This document shows, piece after piece, positions 36,080-48,239 of a stretch of DNA of 64,000 nt (position 1 is its first letter; every line of letters starts with the position of its first letter). This stretch comes from Hemileia vastatrix (lineage: Eukaryota > Basidiomycota > Pucciniomycetes > Pucciniales > Zaghouaniaceae). A model generated the notes under the pieces. That model worked only from the letters and a program-made list of their open reading frames with translations, did no database searches and was not told the origin of the DNA. The stretch covers positions 18,602,606-18,666,605 of the forward strand of contig JASXTE010000001.1 of assembly GCA_030280995.1 (NCBI GenBank), written 5' to 3'. The translations under genes and the position numbers were made by a program.

Positions 36080-37560
36080 GATAAAAGGTGGATAAATGGG
36101 ATAGACTATTGTTATAAAAGGCTTAACAGTTATAGGAAAAAGATTTTCTGATAAGATGTAAAACTAGCAACTGATGTCTGCAATGATGTAAAACTAATGA
36201 CTGTTGTCCAGGAGGACAATAAACTATCATCATCATTTTTAGGCAGCGTCTACAATGATGTTAAACTAAGAGAATTCATGGAAAGCAATCATGAGGAAAT
36301 GAATGCACAAGAATTAGATTTCAAAGCTAATGTAGTAACATGAAGAACAATGTAGAAAGAAATTTCTATAATGCTAAGCTATAGACACAATATGAGATGG
36401 GTTTGTTCTCCTTTCTAAAACTAATTTAATAAAGAAGCACCTGCCACTCTAATATTTAAAGACAGTGAAAGCACGTATTATAAGTGTGGTATATATTTTT
36501 GGGGAAGAAAGTAGAATTTATTTAAGAGATATTTTTCAAAGGAAGAAATAATATATTTTAATATAAGTAATCTTTCTGTTGGCTAGATCTATTCTCAGTC
36601 ATTCCTGCTTGAAGTGCTCTATCTAATACTATCCCTACTTTAGCAATAAAATAACTCTACAGCGCTACTTTGGGTATGCACACCTAATGGGTAAAAATAA
36701 AATAAAATAAATTTATATTTCTTATCTACGTATAATAGTTATATTTCACTATATACTTTCTACACACTCTCCTCTTTTTTTAAGAGTGAGTTCTCTTTTA
36801 TATACCTGTATGTTCCGTGCCTTTCTACTATGCTTCCTTCCCCTACTGGTTCTCCTACATAAGATCAGTGCTAATTCAAGAATATCAAATGGTAACTAAG
36901 TATCTCAATAGTCTAAAAAAATTTGTTTAAATTGAACCTGGTTCTAATAGTGCTTGAAAAAATATTTTAATACTACTATTAGCATCTGATGCTTTTACTT
37001 TCTGTACATACCCTAAAATTTTTGAGATTACTAACTATATAATAAGTACTGAACCGCCTTTCATACCTATTATAGTAACCCGCACTTGCTGTGTGAGTAT
37101 CCACCAATTGTGAAACCCTTCACACTAAGTAAGTATCCCTCCTTCAAGTCTTACTTCTTTTTCTTCTATTAGCTGAGTGCTTCTTATTACCCCACTTTTC
37201 CCTCTAGCACTACTTTTTCCTATCAAAGTTTCTACCACTGCCATGCATTTGTAGCTTACATCTAAAGATTATCACATATCTCAAAGTGTGAAACTCATAC
37301 CCTTGATTATTGCTGCATACCTCTTAATTCATACTATGCTTCTAGCACTGGCTGTGGCCTCCTCAAGTAAATATTGTAGTCTTTCCTTACAGTCAATTAT
37401 ACACTTCTACTTTTTCTCTGATTTCTGCTTCTTGTATCTCCATACTGCCCCTAAAAAAAGGGTGCGTGGAGAGTCTATCTTTTCCTGCACTTTTGATGAC
37501 CCCTTAGTTGCACTTTTGTAACCATCCTTCTTGGAAACCCAATTGAGGTGCTTCTAAGTC
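36080..37560. other. Decayed sequence after fragment B
   Basis: The first 300 bp keep hints of the B frame beyond RNase H with many stops. The remainder has no supported gene; the frames near 37288-37521 look random. A (TAAAA)n tract lies at about 36690. No LTR could be identified. Confidence 0.45.
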
Positions 37561-37726
37561 TTTTGCTGTTTCTTTGCAAGATTTGTACCACAGTCTTTCT
37601 CTACTCATGACTTTCCCCAGGAGCTATAAAACCAGGTGCCTATCTCACACTTTTTTCCTCATTGCTCCTTCTTCTCTTCTTCTATCTTCTAGTTTCTCTT
37701 CTTCTTTTGACCTCTTCATTCATCAC

Positions 37727-38720
37727 TATGAATACCAACAACAATATCTTCAACAACATCTTTCAATTTGTTGACACTCAATAAACTGCAAAGGTACCAA
37801 CTCCTGATGTCAAAAATATCATCAATGGAGCTGAGCCTTGACAGAACTGTACTGAAAACAGCATTACTTCATGTTGCTTTTCAAAAGCTTGCCATTGTAA
37901 CAGCTTCTTTACTGTAAGTTTCTATTTTCCTTGCTTTCCTTCTTAAATATTTGATGCTAATTCATTTTTCTAGTCATGCAATTTTCTCAAGAGTTTCAAG
38001 AAGAAATTCAGCCTTAATGGTCCTCCTATCATTACTGCTCCCATCACTGTTACTACTGCCATCAATACAAACACATTGAAATCCAATTTAATGAGTAATC
38101 TAGCCATCAAGAACCCTTCCCCTACTCCAAAGATAGCTAAATGGACTCATCACTTGCCAACTCCAAGCACTGTGTCAAACACGACACATCATTAAATCTT
38201 CTCTGAAGAGTCAATCCACACAATGAGTTTTTCTTTTTATATTTTTTTTTGTAAATTTCTCTTGCTAACAAAAAAATCTCTCTCTCCTCTTTTTCTACTT
38301 AGCATGTTCCCAACACCACCTACTCCTTGTGTCAAATTTATTATCCCAGGTCTCAAGGAAGACCCCTTCTGGGCTGCCACTCCTGGTGCTATATACTACC
38401 CTGCCATTGAAAAAAACATTTCCTGGCATGAACAAGAGGTAACTCCTCCACCAAATACTTCTAAATTTTAGTTCTTGACACCTCCAACATCTTACAATAC
38501 CTTTGAGAAAGAAGCTCCTTATATCCACCTCCCTTGCCTTGAAGACTGGAAAGTCCTTAATTGAGTCATTGCTGCCCCTTATTACCAGACAATCAACCAT
38601 ATTAATACTGCCTTTAAAACAGTCTTCTATTACATTGAGAACACTCCTGCTCTCAACAAAAAAGATATCCCAAATCAATTTGCTTTAGTTGAAACTCTGA
38701 ATTCAAATTAAAATAATGTC
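37727..38720 (+). pseudogene. Multi-exon plus-strand gene remnant, unknown function
   Basis: No family is recognised. The ATG at 37727 follows a TATA-like GCTATAAAACCAGG (about 37622) by some 100 bp. Coding-like sequence rich in Asn/Thr/Pro runs through at least two introns: GTAAGT at about 37914 with a TTTCTAG acceptor at about 37974, and another ending in CTACTTAG before about 38302. The last block (38302-38720) reads as a continuous product with aromatic and Pro residues once three stops are ignored. A Cys-rich patch occurs near 37850-37905. By position and strand it may be another antisense accessory gene of a minus-strand Ty3 element, but no link to a pol gene is proven. Confidence 0.4.
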
Positions 38721-39348
38721 TACAATGATTAGGAGTATGTCTTTCTTGGTAGGTGTTAAAGTAAGTCTCATCCTTTTCTTTATACTTTCCTATAAATTCT
38801 TCTCTAATTTTTTATTTTCAGAATCTCTTTCTTCTTTTTTTCTAATTTTCTAATTTGTATCTTGCTTTAAAAAGTTGTATCTAGTGTATTATTATTTCTC
38901 CTTGTAATAATAAAAATTATTTTCCCAAAAATAACTTTCATTGATAAATATTGCCCATTATTATTCTGTGAGAGTGAGAGAGTCCCATTGGTTCTGATGG
39001 AAAATAAAATTTCTCCTGAAAACTCTTCTTTTATATCTTCTGGAATAACCCTGATACAATAAGAAATCTCCTCACATCAATTGATTTGTTAGTGCCTCAT
39101 CTTCTTCATACATCATATTCTTGAAGTAAGTTAAAATCTTCTCAAGATCTTGCGATCCTTAGCACAAACCTTCTTTTCCTGTTAACCTCAATACAATTTA
39201 CTCTTCTGCTTATTAGCATCCCCACTTGGATACTATTCAGCGCTTGCCTTTCCTTGCATCCTCATAGCACCTGATTTATTATATATAGGCCTGCAATCTA
39301 CTCTCCTTCCTTATCCAATCCATTAAACTACATAAGTTTTAATTAGCC

Positions 39349-39654
39349 ATGACCCTATACCATACTTTACCCAGAGATCAGTATTGCCCATTTTGCTGCT
39401 GTTTCCACTTTAACTGTAATTTATCTAAGCCTTGTGGTTATACTGCTTTTAGACCCGCTTTCCATAAATGCTTCAGGTCTCATAAGACTTGTACTTTTTC
39501 CTATGAGTGTCCTAATTCTCCTAATGGCTCTATCCAGTTCCCTTCTGGAGATACTTCTAGTGCTCCCACTATAATAGCTAGTCCCAGTAGCACTACTCAT
39601 CTTTCCTCTGAAACCAAGCATCATATTAATTTTTTAGAATTATATTTGTAAGTT
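39349..39654 (+). pseudogene. Zn2Cys6-like ORF remnant
   Basis: A 100-codon frame starts 60 bp after a TATA-like TTATATATAGG (about 39278-39290). Its Cys pattern, C-x2-C-x6-C and then (F)-x2-C-x6-C, matches the zinc-cluster ORF of element D at 51274, with one Cys replaced by Phe. A Ser/Thr/Pro-rich tail follows, as in D. It probably belongs to the 3' accessory region of element C or a relative, separated from the rest of C by the P2 insertion. The frame closes early in AT-rich sequence. Confidence 0.45.
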
Positions 39655-39659
39655 GAAGG

Positions 39660-41563
39660 GAATCCTCATAGAATAAAATTGATGGCTTTGAAAAAAAAAG
39701 TAAATATCTTTTAAATCAATATATATTTTTTAAAAAATTCAAATTTTAATATTTATTTTCTGTTTTAAATCTGTAATGAAGATTTTAAATTTTGCTATTT
39801 AAATTAATTTTATAACAATATACTCATTCCAGTATTGCTTTGCAATAAGGCCAATTTCAAGAAGATTTATAAATTCTTCTGTTTAAATAAAATATCAATG
39901 GGATTGTTTTTTATACACTTAGAAATTGAATAGAAAAGTCATATAAGATATACCAATCAGCATGAATATCATAACTCCAATAAATCATTGATAAATCCTG
40001 AACCCATATATTTATTTTTACAATTGTGTGTAAGTGTCTAATTGTGAATTACTCCTATCAAAAATTTTATTCTAAAGACTAAAAAAGTGTACCTGCAACA
40101 TTTCACTTAATTTATTTTTCAACACCATAGAATTGAAATATTTTTGCTATTAATATAAAATAAAGAATAATATTATTTTTAATCAAAATATGATTGCCTT
40201 TACAGCTTTTTTGCTACATTAATATAATCTAAAGTACCTATTTTGTCATTTTTAGAAAATGAATATCATATAATAGCTTTTCAATTTGAAACTGATAGAA
40301 TTATGAAAAAGTACTACTTCTACCTATTTAATTCAGTTCTTGAACAATTATTCAATCTAAATTTTTACCTGAAGCACATTTTTTAACATGAGAACACTTT
40401 GCAAAATATATGGTGCTTATTCCCAGGTTTACACTGAAACTATCCCACAATACAGCATTGAAAAAAAATCAAGCACTAAGATTAAATTTAAAAAAAAATT
40501 ATACTTCTTTGTTTTTATTATCTTTAAAATTTTACATCTAGCTTGAATTTCAGTTTTTCATATGGAAAATTTATTGAGTAGTAATTAATTATTTCAACTC
40601 AAGATATTGCTCTACCAAATAACCATATTTATATCAAAGTTTAATGAAATACATCATGAAGAGTTCCAGAATATCATTTATGTATTACATTGAATGAATG
40701 TAAATTGAAAAAATTCTTAGTAGTTGAATATTCAATAGAACAAAAAAAAATCAAAAAAATATTTCCATTTAATTTTAATCATCTTTTTGCATATAAAAAT
40801 GTAAAAAACTGGATTAAAATACACTGGTATAAAAATTATACTTCTTTTAAGACATATATATATATAATTTATCAATTTTTAGTGCTTAGTGTAATGAAAC
40901 TATGAGAGGACTTCATTGAAACAGAAATTAGGAAAACATACTGCTATCTTTTATTTATTTTTAATTATGAGTCTTTCCACAGTATTCTAGAATACAATAC
41001 TTGAGAATTTTGAAGGTTCAATATGTTTCTTAAATAAATCTATTTAATTGAAAATATTTATATTGCATAATAAGAAATAAGAAAAATAAAAATAAAAAAT
41101 CAGGTAATATGGTTTAAATTAAAAAATGAATGCTTCAAATCATTGTTTAAATAGAGTTATCAATAAAATGAAGCACTGATCTTAATTCATATTTTTTCAA
41201 AAAAAAACTAATAAAATCATTAGAGGGGTTAAAAGTGATGCTTTTAAAATAGATAGCATAATTTTCAGTCTCTTTAATGATCAAGTGAAATTCAAAATGA
41301 AAATTAAATTGTCTTTTATGAAAGAAATTCTGTGAATGTATCAGATTCTTAATCTGCCCTTGTTATTATTTCTATAAATTATTTATTATACTTTCACTAT
41401 TATTCCAGCACAGACTCATCCATTTTTGGTTAAGAGCTCAGGATGAGTTCAAAGTAAAGTTCTGTATCAGTTCATTAAAAGTTTAGTCTGCGTTCCATGT
41501 GAGCTCCATTTAAGTTCAAGTTGAGGACTTTCTAGCAAGTCCCCCCCCAAATATTGCGTGGTG
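39660..41563. mobile_element. P2: right end of a P1-related DNA transposon
   Basis: The right boundary is the terminal repeat at 41525-41563. The AT-rich non-coding DNA to its left, with GAGCTCA words near the end, resembles the right arm of P1. No matching left terminus was found, so the start given is only where the accessory ORF ends. P2 is either a truncated copy or a long non-autonomous one. Confidence 0.5.
41525..41563 (-). repeat. P2 right terminal repeat
   Basis: Read inward from the end (minus strand): CACCACGCAATATTT, eight G, then ACTTGCTAGAAAGTCC. It shares with P1 the CACCAC tip, the A/T spacer, the G-run and a hairpin centred on CTAG, although the stem bases differ. Confidence 0.75.
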
Positions 41564-42206
41564 ATTACTTCCAGCCTTTTAGTGTATTCCATATCTACAC
41601 CCTATTATCCAACACCTCTAAACTCTCCATAGTGCAGGGTAAACCATATCCACCTTTAAAATCTCTTTCAATAACCCTTTAAACTATCTACTTTTCTTTG
41701 ACTATAATAAAACTGTTAAAATTCCATGACATCCTCATTTCCTAAAGTTTATCTGCACCCTATTCATCAATGATTGGGTTATCTTAATGAGTGATTTTCA
41801 GTTTGAGTTTTGATGAAACATTTACAAATCAAAAAGATTGAATTAAATATTCAAACAGATTGAAATTTTGAGTTTAAAGTCTTGGGGGACCAAACATTTA
41901 ATTGATTGCCAGTTTATAGTCTTGGTGGACTAAAACTTTTGTAAATTCCTACTTAAATTGTCCAAACAATGAATGAATTTCCATTTTATGATCATGGTGG
42001 ACCAAATATAGAATATTCCAGTTTAATGTCATGGTGGACCAAAGATTGATGACTTTCCAGTTTAATGTCATGGTGGACCCAAACATTCAATTTATCTCCA
42101 ACATCCCTACTACAATCTTGAGCCCAAATTTTTCCACCAGTCCTTTCTCCCAGTTCCAACTATTCCTCCAGTGCTCTTTTCAATCCTAATTTTCAACCTT
42201 TTCAAG
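41564..42206. repeat. Element C 3' region with GTCTTGG-GGACT repeats
   Basis: Between 41879 and 42080 the words AGTCTTGGGGGACC and AGTCTTGGTGGACT, plus ATGGTGGACC variants, recur every 45-75 bp. The same repeat occupies 51995-52600 in element D, just 3' (plus strand) of D's first antisense ORF. This shared landmark aligns C with D. No intact ORF is present. Confidence 0.65.
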
Positions 42207-43054
42207 ATGTCTCCAACCAACTCTTCTGCTTCTTTAGATTAAGCTTGCAACTATTGTTCATTCACACACAGTGACTGTCAGGCTGAGTTCAAATACAGAT
42301 ATGTGAAATATCTTGATTAGTCAGTTTTATAGGAGATTTTAATGTTCCTATTTAAATACTGTAGTACAATTCCAATAAGTATCTAAATATGACTCAACAT
42401 AAGGGTGTCAGTAATTTAAATCTCACTAATTATATATGGCTTACAATCTTATCCTTAGTAGAAAAATAGATGTAACAATTCAGATACTATTCAAAGACTT
42501 TGTAAGTACTATTTTTAAGTATTGTAATTTTATTGGTTGTATAATTTAAATGTAATGATAAAGAATGTAGAAGATAAGACCAAAAAACCCCTCCTTTTAT
42601 AAGCAATGATTCCTCAATGTTCTTTCTTGATGTACCAGTCTAATCCATGGCTAATGACACCTCATTCTAGCTAATAAAACTATCCATATCATCCATTTAG
42701 CCCTTCTGACTACCTCAACATTCCCTCTGATTCCAACTTCATGGAACCTATCCAACCAACTTCTGCTCTAGCTGTTCCAATTTTTCAATCTAGCTTTCTA
42801 GTGCTCCACACAGGACTTCATCTCCTCCTAGGACTCCAAATGCTCCTATAAATATGCTTAATTCTCCTTCTAGAAAACCAGTCCTAGATATTACTTCATC
42901 TCCATCAATTTCTTCTCCTAGTCCTGTTAGAAGCCCTACTAACAAAAGACCCAGATCCAACAGACTTAGCCCTTCTCAAAACTCTTCATACCATCCAAGA
43001 AATCCAAAATCTGCAGCTCCTGTTCTCTTCCTCAGAAAAAATCTACTCTATTAA
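42207..43054 (+). pseudogene. Antisense Zn2Cys6-like gene remnant of element C
   Basis: ATG 42207 begins a short Ser/Thr-rich segment followed after one stop by C-x2-C-x6-C, as in the second antisense gene of D (52748). The remainder is disrupted. A Ser/Pro-rich block with SPSPVRSPTNKRPRS (42854-43054) corresponds to D's Ser/Pro-rich tail. It is oriented opposite to C's pol. The conserved position in C and D supports an accessory gene of this Ty3 family rather than a chance ORF. Confidence 0.5.
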
Positions 43055-44639
43055 TTAAAGATTCCATAACCAGCAAATATATAATGCCTCAATTGAAAAA
43101 TCCCTTCATCTGCCTCCTCAAGCCAAAACTCATACCCAGTCATCCATTTTATTTTTGTCTTGATAGTGTAGATTCTGGTAAGTTCACCATCAAAAATTTC
43201 TCTTTTATGCTTTTTCACAATCATTAATAATGTTGTTGTTAGAATCATATTGTCCTTCCTGTGATTTTTTTATATTACCATGTCTCAGATTCAGCTCCAT
43301 CTTACCGATATATTCCCCATCATGTGATTAGCAGCAAGCTTTACCCTTCTTAAAACAAGATCTTGACGCATTATAGATCCTATCTGCTAAAAGAAAGAGC
43401 AGAGGCCCATTTGAGAGAGCAAGTTATGAGGGACCAATTTAAAATTTCCTAATTTCTCCAACACCATCAAAATCATCAAATCAAACCAGCCCAAAATGCT
43501 ACAAAACCAGTTTCTCCAAATTTATCAGACAGAGTTCCTTCTCTGTAAAGTGGGCTGCCTAAATTAATTTTTCTTTTCTTGATGATTTTTCTGACTTGGG
43601 TTATCCTAGAAATTATGTAAAAATTTAAACAGAAAATAAAAATCTAAATATATTAATACTTTTATTATTTATTAATTTTTATCTTTTCTTTTCATTTTTT
43701 TTTACCTTTTTATTTTATTTTATTTTATTTTCATTTATTTTTTTTAATGTTATTTAAAATTTGAAACATGAAAATAAAATTTAAAATGAAAATTAGTTTT
43801 AAGAGAAATAAAAAATTTATAAATGAAATTGTCAATAAAAATTATTTTGAAAATTTAGAAAATTTAGAATGAAAAATGTAAAATTTTTCCCAGCCATTTG
43901 ATGAGCGGAACCCCTGAAATCATATCCACTTTCAAGTGCACCTTGATGTGGTATACACAGGAAATAAATTGAAAATTTAATATAAATAATTTTTAAAAAA
44001 TTTGAAAAACAAAAATAACATAATAGAGGAATGATAACTGGGTGGGCTCCCTCCAATTTTCAAAAATAATTGGAGAAAACCAGTGAGCATCATCCCTGAA
44101 CAAATTAATTTTAATGAAATTTGAAATTAAGAAATCATAAATTTCAAAACAAAAAAAAACTTAAACATTAAATATCAAAAATTAGAGATAATTCTTATAT
44201 ATAACAAAATCTTGAATCCTGCATTTGAATGAGTGAAATTGATTGATGTCGTATTGATCCAGTTTATAGTCTTAGAGGACTACCTATATTACAAAAACAA
44301 AGCCAAGATTTAACTAGAAATAGGGAGGATTTGGTAACAAACATTGTGGGGTAATTGTGTATAGAGCAGCCAGCCCATTAATCACCCCCAAACTTGCCAA
44401 TATTTAATTTAGAAGGCTCCCCTGTGAACACTTCTACCATAATAATTACATTCCTACACAAATCTTCAACACAAAATTTTGACATTAAATTTAACAATTA
44501 ATCTCTCCATAATGATGATAAATATTTTATCCTCACTCCAGAAGAAATCTTAATAAAAATAATTGGTAGTTTATCCTCATTTTAAATTTAGGAATCATAT
44601 CAATAATTAGTAGTTTACCCTCACTTTTGAGTTAAGCTT
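43055..44639. other. Element C non-coding region between antisense gene and pol
   Basis: The stretch has poly-(TTTTA) and AT-rich tracts at 43640-43860. It also has blocks shared with D: a module with TTGATGAGC...ACCTTGATGTGG (about 43900-43950), a GGTGGGCTCCCTCC inverted-repeat module (44040-44090), a TTTATAGTCTTAGAGGACT copy (about 44263), and GGGGTAATTG...CACCCCCAAACTTGCC (44349-44400). These correspond to 54540-55460 in D. Confidence 0.6.
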
Positions 44640-47600
44640 CAGCACTCCTGGTGCCCCTAGGATAGAATAATTCAACTTTATTGGCCACTATCCTCTTCTT
44701 TAATGCAACACCATACAACTCCTCTAAAACATAGGAACCTCCAGACATCTGTTCTATCAATTTATTTGGTCCATTCTACCTATCAAAAAACATCTTCCCC
44801 CACTGGCTTTCCAAAATTCTATTATACACCAAAACCATATCTCCAGCTTTCAAAGGTTTTCTGAGTCTACAAGCCAGCCACTTATCCCAAAATCTGACTG
44901 CCTGAGTTTGGATATTGGTAATCCTAGATATGCCTTTTCTAAAGTATCTTCTTTCGTCTCTAGCTGTATCATTCTTGCACTTAATAAATCTTCAGTAGTT
45001 TTGAGAATATCCCAATCTACTCCCAAGATATGATTCAGCCTCTAAATCAACTGATAAAACTGTTTTTTGACCAAAAACCAGTTTTTAAGGTGACTATCCA
45101 ATTTGTCCTTTTGGAACCAATTTTTTCAGCAAGTAAAACCAATGGTAAATAGTGCCTCCATTTTTTAGGACTTGTCCCACACATTTTAACCAAAGCATCC
45201 TTAATAACTTGATGCCATCTTTCTACCATTCATTCTGCTTCAGGGTAATATGGGGTTGCTACCCTAACATTTGATCCAACTTTTGATATAGATTCCCTAA
45301 ACTCTTCCCCAAATGCAGGACCTCCATCAACTGTTACCAACTTCATCACTCCACACCTATATACCCAATCTTTCACTAAAAATTCTGTCACATTTTTGGC
45401 ATTCAAATCAATAAGAGGCACTGCCTCTATCCAACCAGATAACTCATCTCTGGTAACAATTAAATATTTATGATGTCCCTTTTTAATATGAACAGCATCC
45501 AAACTAACCCTTCCAAAAAGAGTGTTTTTACCAGTTAAACATCCATATTCTTTTTGCCTTAAATAGATTCTCCTTTAATATTCTTCACATGACTGAACCC
45601 ACTTCTTAAATGCCAACTTCATTCCAGGCCACCAAAATCTATCATCAACTCTTCCATATGATTCTCCAACTCCTCTATTCCCAATATCTTCATGCAGTGA
45701 TTTCAAAACCAACTCTTTCCCATTTCCCTGAGTAAAAACAACTTGAGGATTTGGATACCTCCTTTTTATCAACCTTCTTCCAGATAAATAAAATCCTGGT
45801 GAATTTATTATAATATCCACCCAGTCATCATCATCACAATTCTCTGGCCTTTTGAGAGTTATAAAATATTTAACCATCTTTAAATAAAATCCTGTCTGTC
45901 CCTAGACTTTATCTTGAAATTTTATCAATACCACATCAAAAGGCACTTCCCTATTACCAAAATCACCTGCACTTGAATTATCCAATAATTTTTGACTTTG
46001 AATTTGCCTACTTATCATATAAGCTTCTTAATTTTTCATCTCTGAGCCTTCCAACCTTTCTTTATCCAAATTTCCCTTTACCTCTTCAAAACCCCTTTCA
46101 GTATCACCTTCTTCTTCTTCTTCCATCCTGTTTTTAACCAAATTTTCAAAATTACCCAACCTCTCTTTAAATGAATTATCTAATAAACCAACATCTACGC
46201 CATTCACCAATTTACTACTATCACACAAAATTACACCATCCTCATCATGATACACCACTTCTTCTCCAACCTCAGTTTACCAGATTTATCTACATTATCA
46301 AACTCCCCAAGAACATCATTTGTCATTTTTTATCATTATTCAAATTTATATGACCAGAAAGTTTAAACTCATGGGAAAGGTAAGGAAAGTCTTCAGCACC
46401 ATTTTTACTGGCCTTGATGTCCGGTATATCTTCATCAAATTCTTTTGAGTAAGAATCCTCTTCAGTAGGTGGTATTCTTGACAATCCATCTGCCATAGTG
46501 AAAATTTTACCAGGCTTATAAACTAAATCAAAAGAAAAATGTTGTATAAAAGCTCCCCATTCGGTCATGGGTGAATTCAGTAGACTTGGGGAATTATTCA
46601 TTTGAATTAATGATTTTGCATCTACTTGAAGTTTGAAGTGTTGTCCCAATGAAAGATTTTTAAGTTTCTTCAGAATTTTTTCCACACCACATAATTCCAA
46701 AGTTAGTTGAGAATATCTTGATTCCACCTCATTAAAAACAAAATATTCACACCTGAATGGTCTTATATAACCAGTTCTATCCATCTGGGAAAATACCTCC
46801 CTAGAAGTAATTTGACTTGAGTCAACAGCCAAATAATTCTTACCTGCTCCTTTACTATAATATAGTTTATGGAGAACAATATCCTTTTCAAATACCTTTT
46901 TTGACTTCACAAACACCTTGTTACATTCATCATCCCACTACCAATCAGAATTCCTCCTAGTTAACCTTCTCAATGGAGTTTATATTGAAGAGAAGTCCTT
47001 GATAAACATGCAAACAAAAATACACACCCCTGAAAATCCTCTGACTTCAGTAGTATTTTTGGGTCTTGGACAGGAATGAATTTTTTTTACCTTCTTCTTC
47101 AACATACTCCTGCCCTCTCTACATACCACATGACCTGAAATCTCTAAAGCTGGTACACAAAAAGAAAAATTTGTTCCAAAAATAGTTAAAACAGCCTCTT
47201 CAATCCCAAACATAAATCTCTCCAGAAAAACAGCATATCCCCAGATGAAATTTCGCATCCCTGTATTCTCCTCCAACACTTCATTATTATACTATTTTGA
47301 AGGAACTTTAAGTCCACCATCATCAATAAATATACCAGCATATTATGGAATCTCATTATGAGGAACCCAAGCCATCTGAGCCTGATAAACAGCAACCAAA
47401 TTTGTTGCACCTTGAGGTAATCTTGTCAATTGTAATTGTCCAAGTGGAGTATAAAAATTAGTGATAGGCCTAGAATAAGGCTGTAATTCTCTCTCATAAT
47501 ATTAGCCCATAATACAATCCAATGCATAACACACTCTACCACCAAATTCTTCTAAAAACTCCTCTGTGCTAGGTAATATACCAGAATCTTTTATTGCAAC

Positions 47601-47662
47601 CCTATTTAACACCCTAAGATCATGAACTACCCTGAGCTTTCCATCAGGATTATTGATACAGA
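44640..47662 (-). pseudogene. pol: Ty3 element C Pol: RT, RNase H, integrase (broken, cut by P3)
   Basis: Read on the minus strand from 47662: RT with GKLRVVHDLRVLNRV, FIDDGG (about 47320) and GHVVCREGR; RNase H with LAVDSSQI and FTMADGLSR (about 46490); an integrase zinc domain in which His becomes Asn and the last Cys becomes Tyr (about 45580-45700); and a catalytic core with SLDAVHIK, TVDGGPAFG and MVERWHQ retaining D, D and E (45180-45510). The C-terminal region with LVYN, ESQWGK and FYPRGTR (decayed) ends near 44640. At least eight stops and several frameshifts are present. The RT begins abruptly at 47662, where the terminal repeat of P3 starts; protease and Gag would lie beyond P3, outside the window. 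Confidence 0.85.
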
Positions 47663-47702
47663 CACCACGGTAAATCTGAGGGTGAACTTCTAGCAATCCC
47701 CT
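47663..47702 (+). repeat. P3 left terminal repeat
   Basis: CACCAC tip, A/T spacer, broken G-run and a CTAG-centred degenerate hairpin, with CCCCTCTC after it as in P1 (CCCCTC). The three bases before it are AGA. The second target copy is not in the window. Confidence 0.65.
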
Positions 47703-48239
47703 CTCTTTGAACTCCAGAGTGTCTCTTATTATTCCATGGTTATTCTCACTTTATAACAATATACAAAATTGTATTGGAAGTACATTTATTCTCAGATTTA
47801 TTATAGACAGCATATCAACTGATTACAAATTATTCACAAGTTGAACCTCCAGAACTTGATTTTGGTCCTCTGTTGAGCACAAATGGAGCACAAATTGATC
47901 TAACTTAAGCTTATGCATATATAATAATTCAGGATACTTGCTCTATTAAATTTGATAATAAAATAAAATATTGATGAATTTATATAAAAAATAATTCTTA
48001 TGTAAGATATTAAATTATAAATTTAGGCATCATAGGAGGGAACTTAATAGAACTTAATTATACTATGTGACACCTTAATACTGTATCACACAGCTTGAAA
48101 CATTTAAAACAAAATGTGTCATGATGGGCAATGAAATTTCTTGGACAGACACTTTCAAAACTAATACTGACAATAATACACAAATATGAAACCTTGGCAT
48201 CTATCCAATAAATAATTTCCCTTCTGATAAATGGATTTT

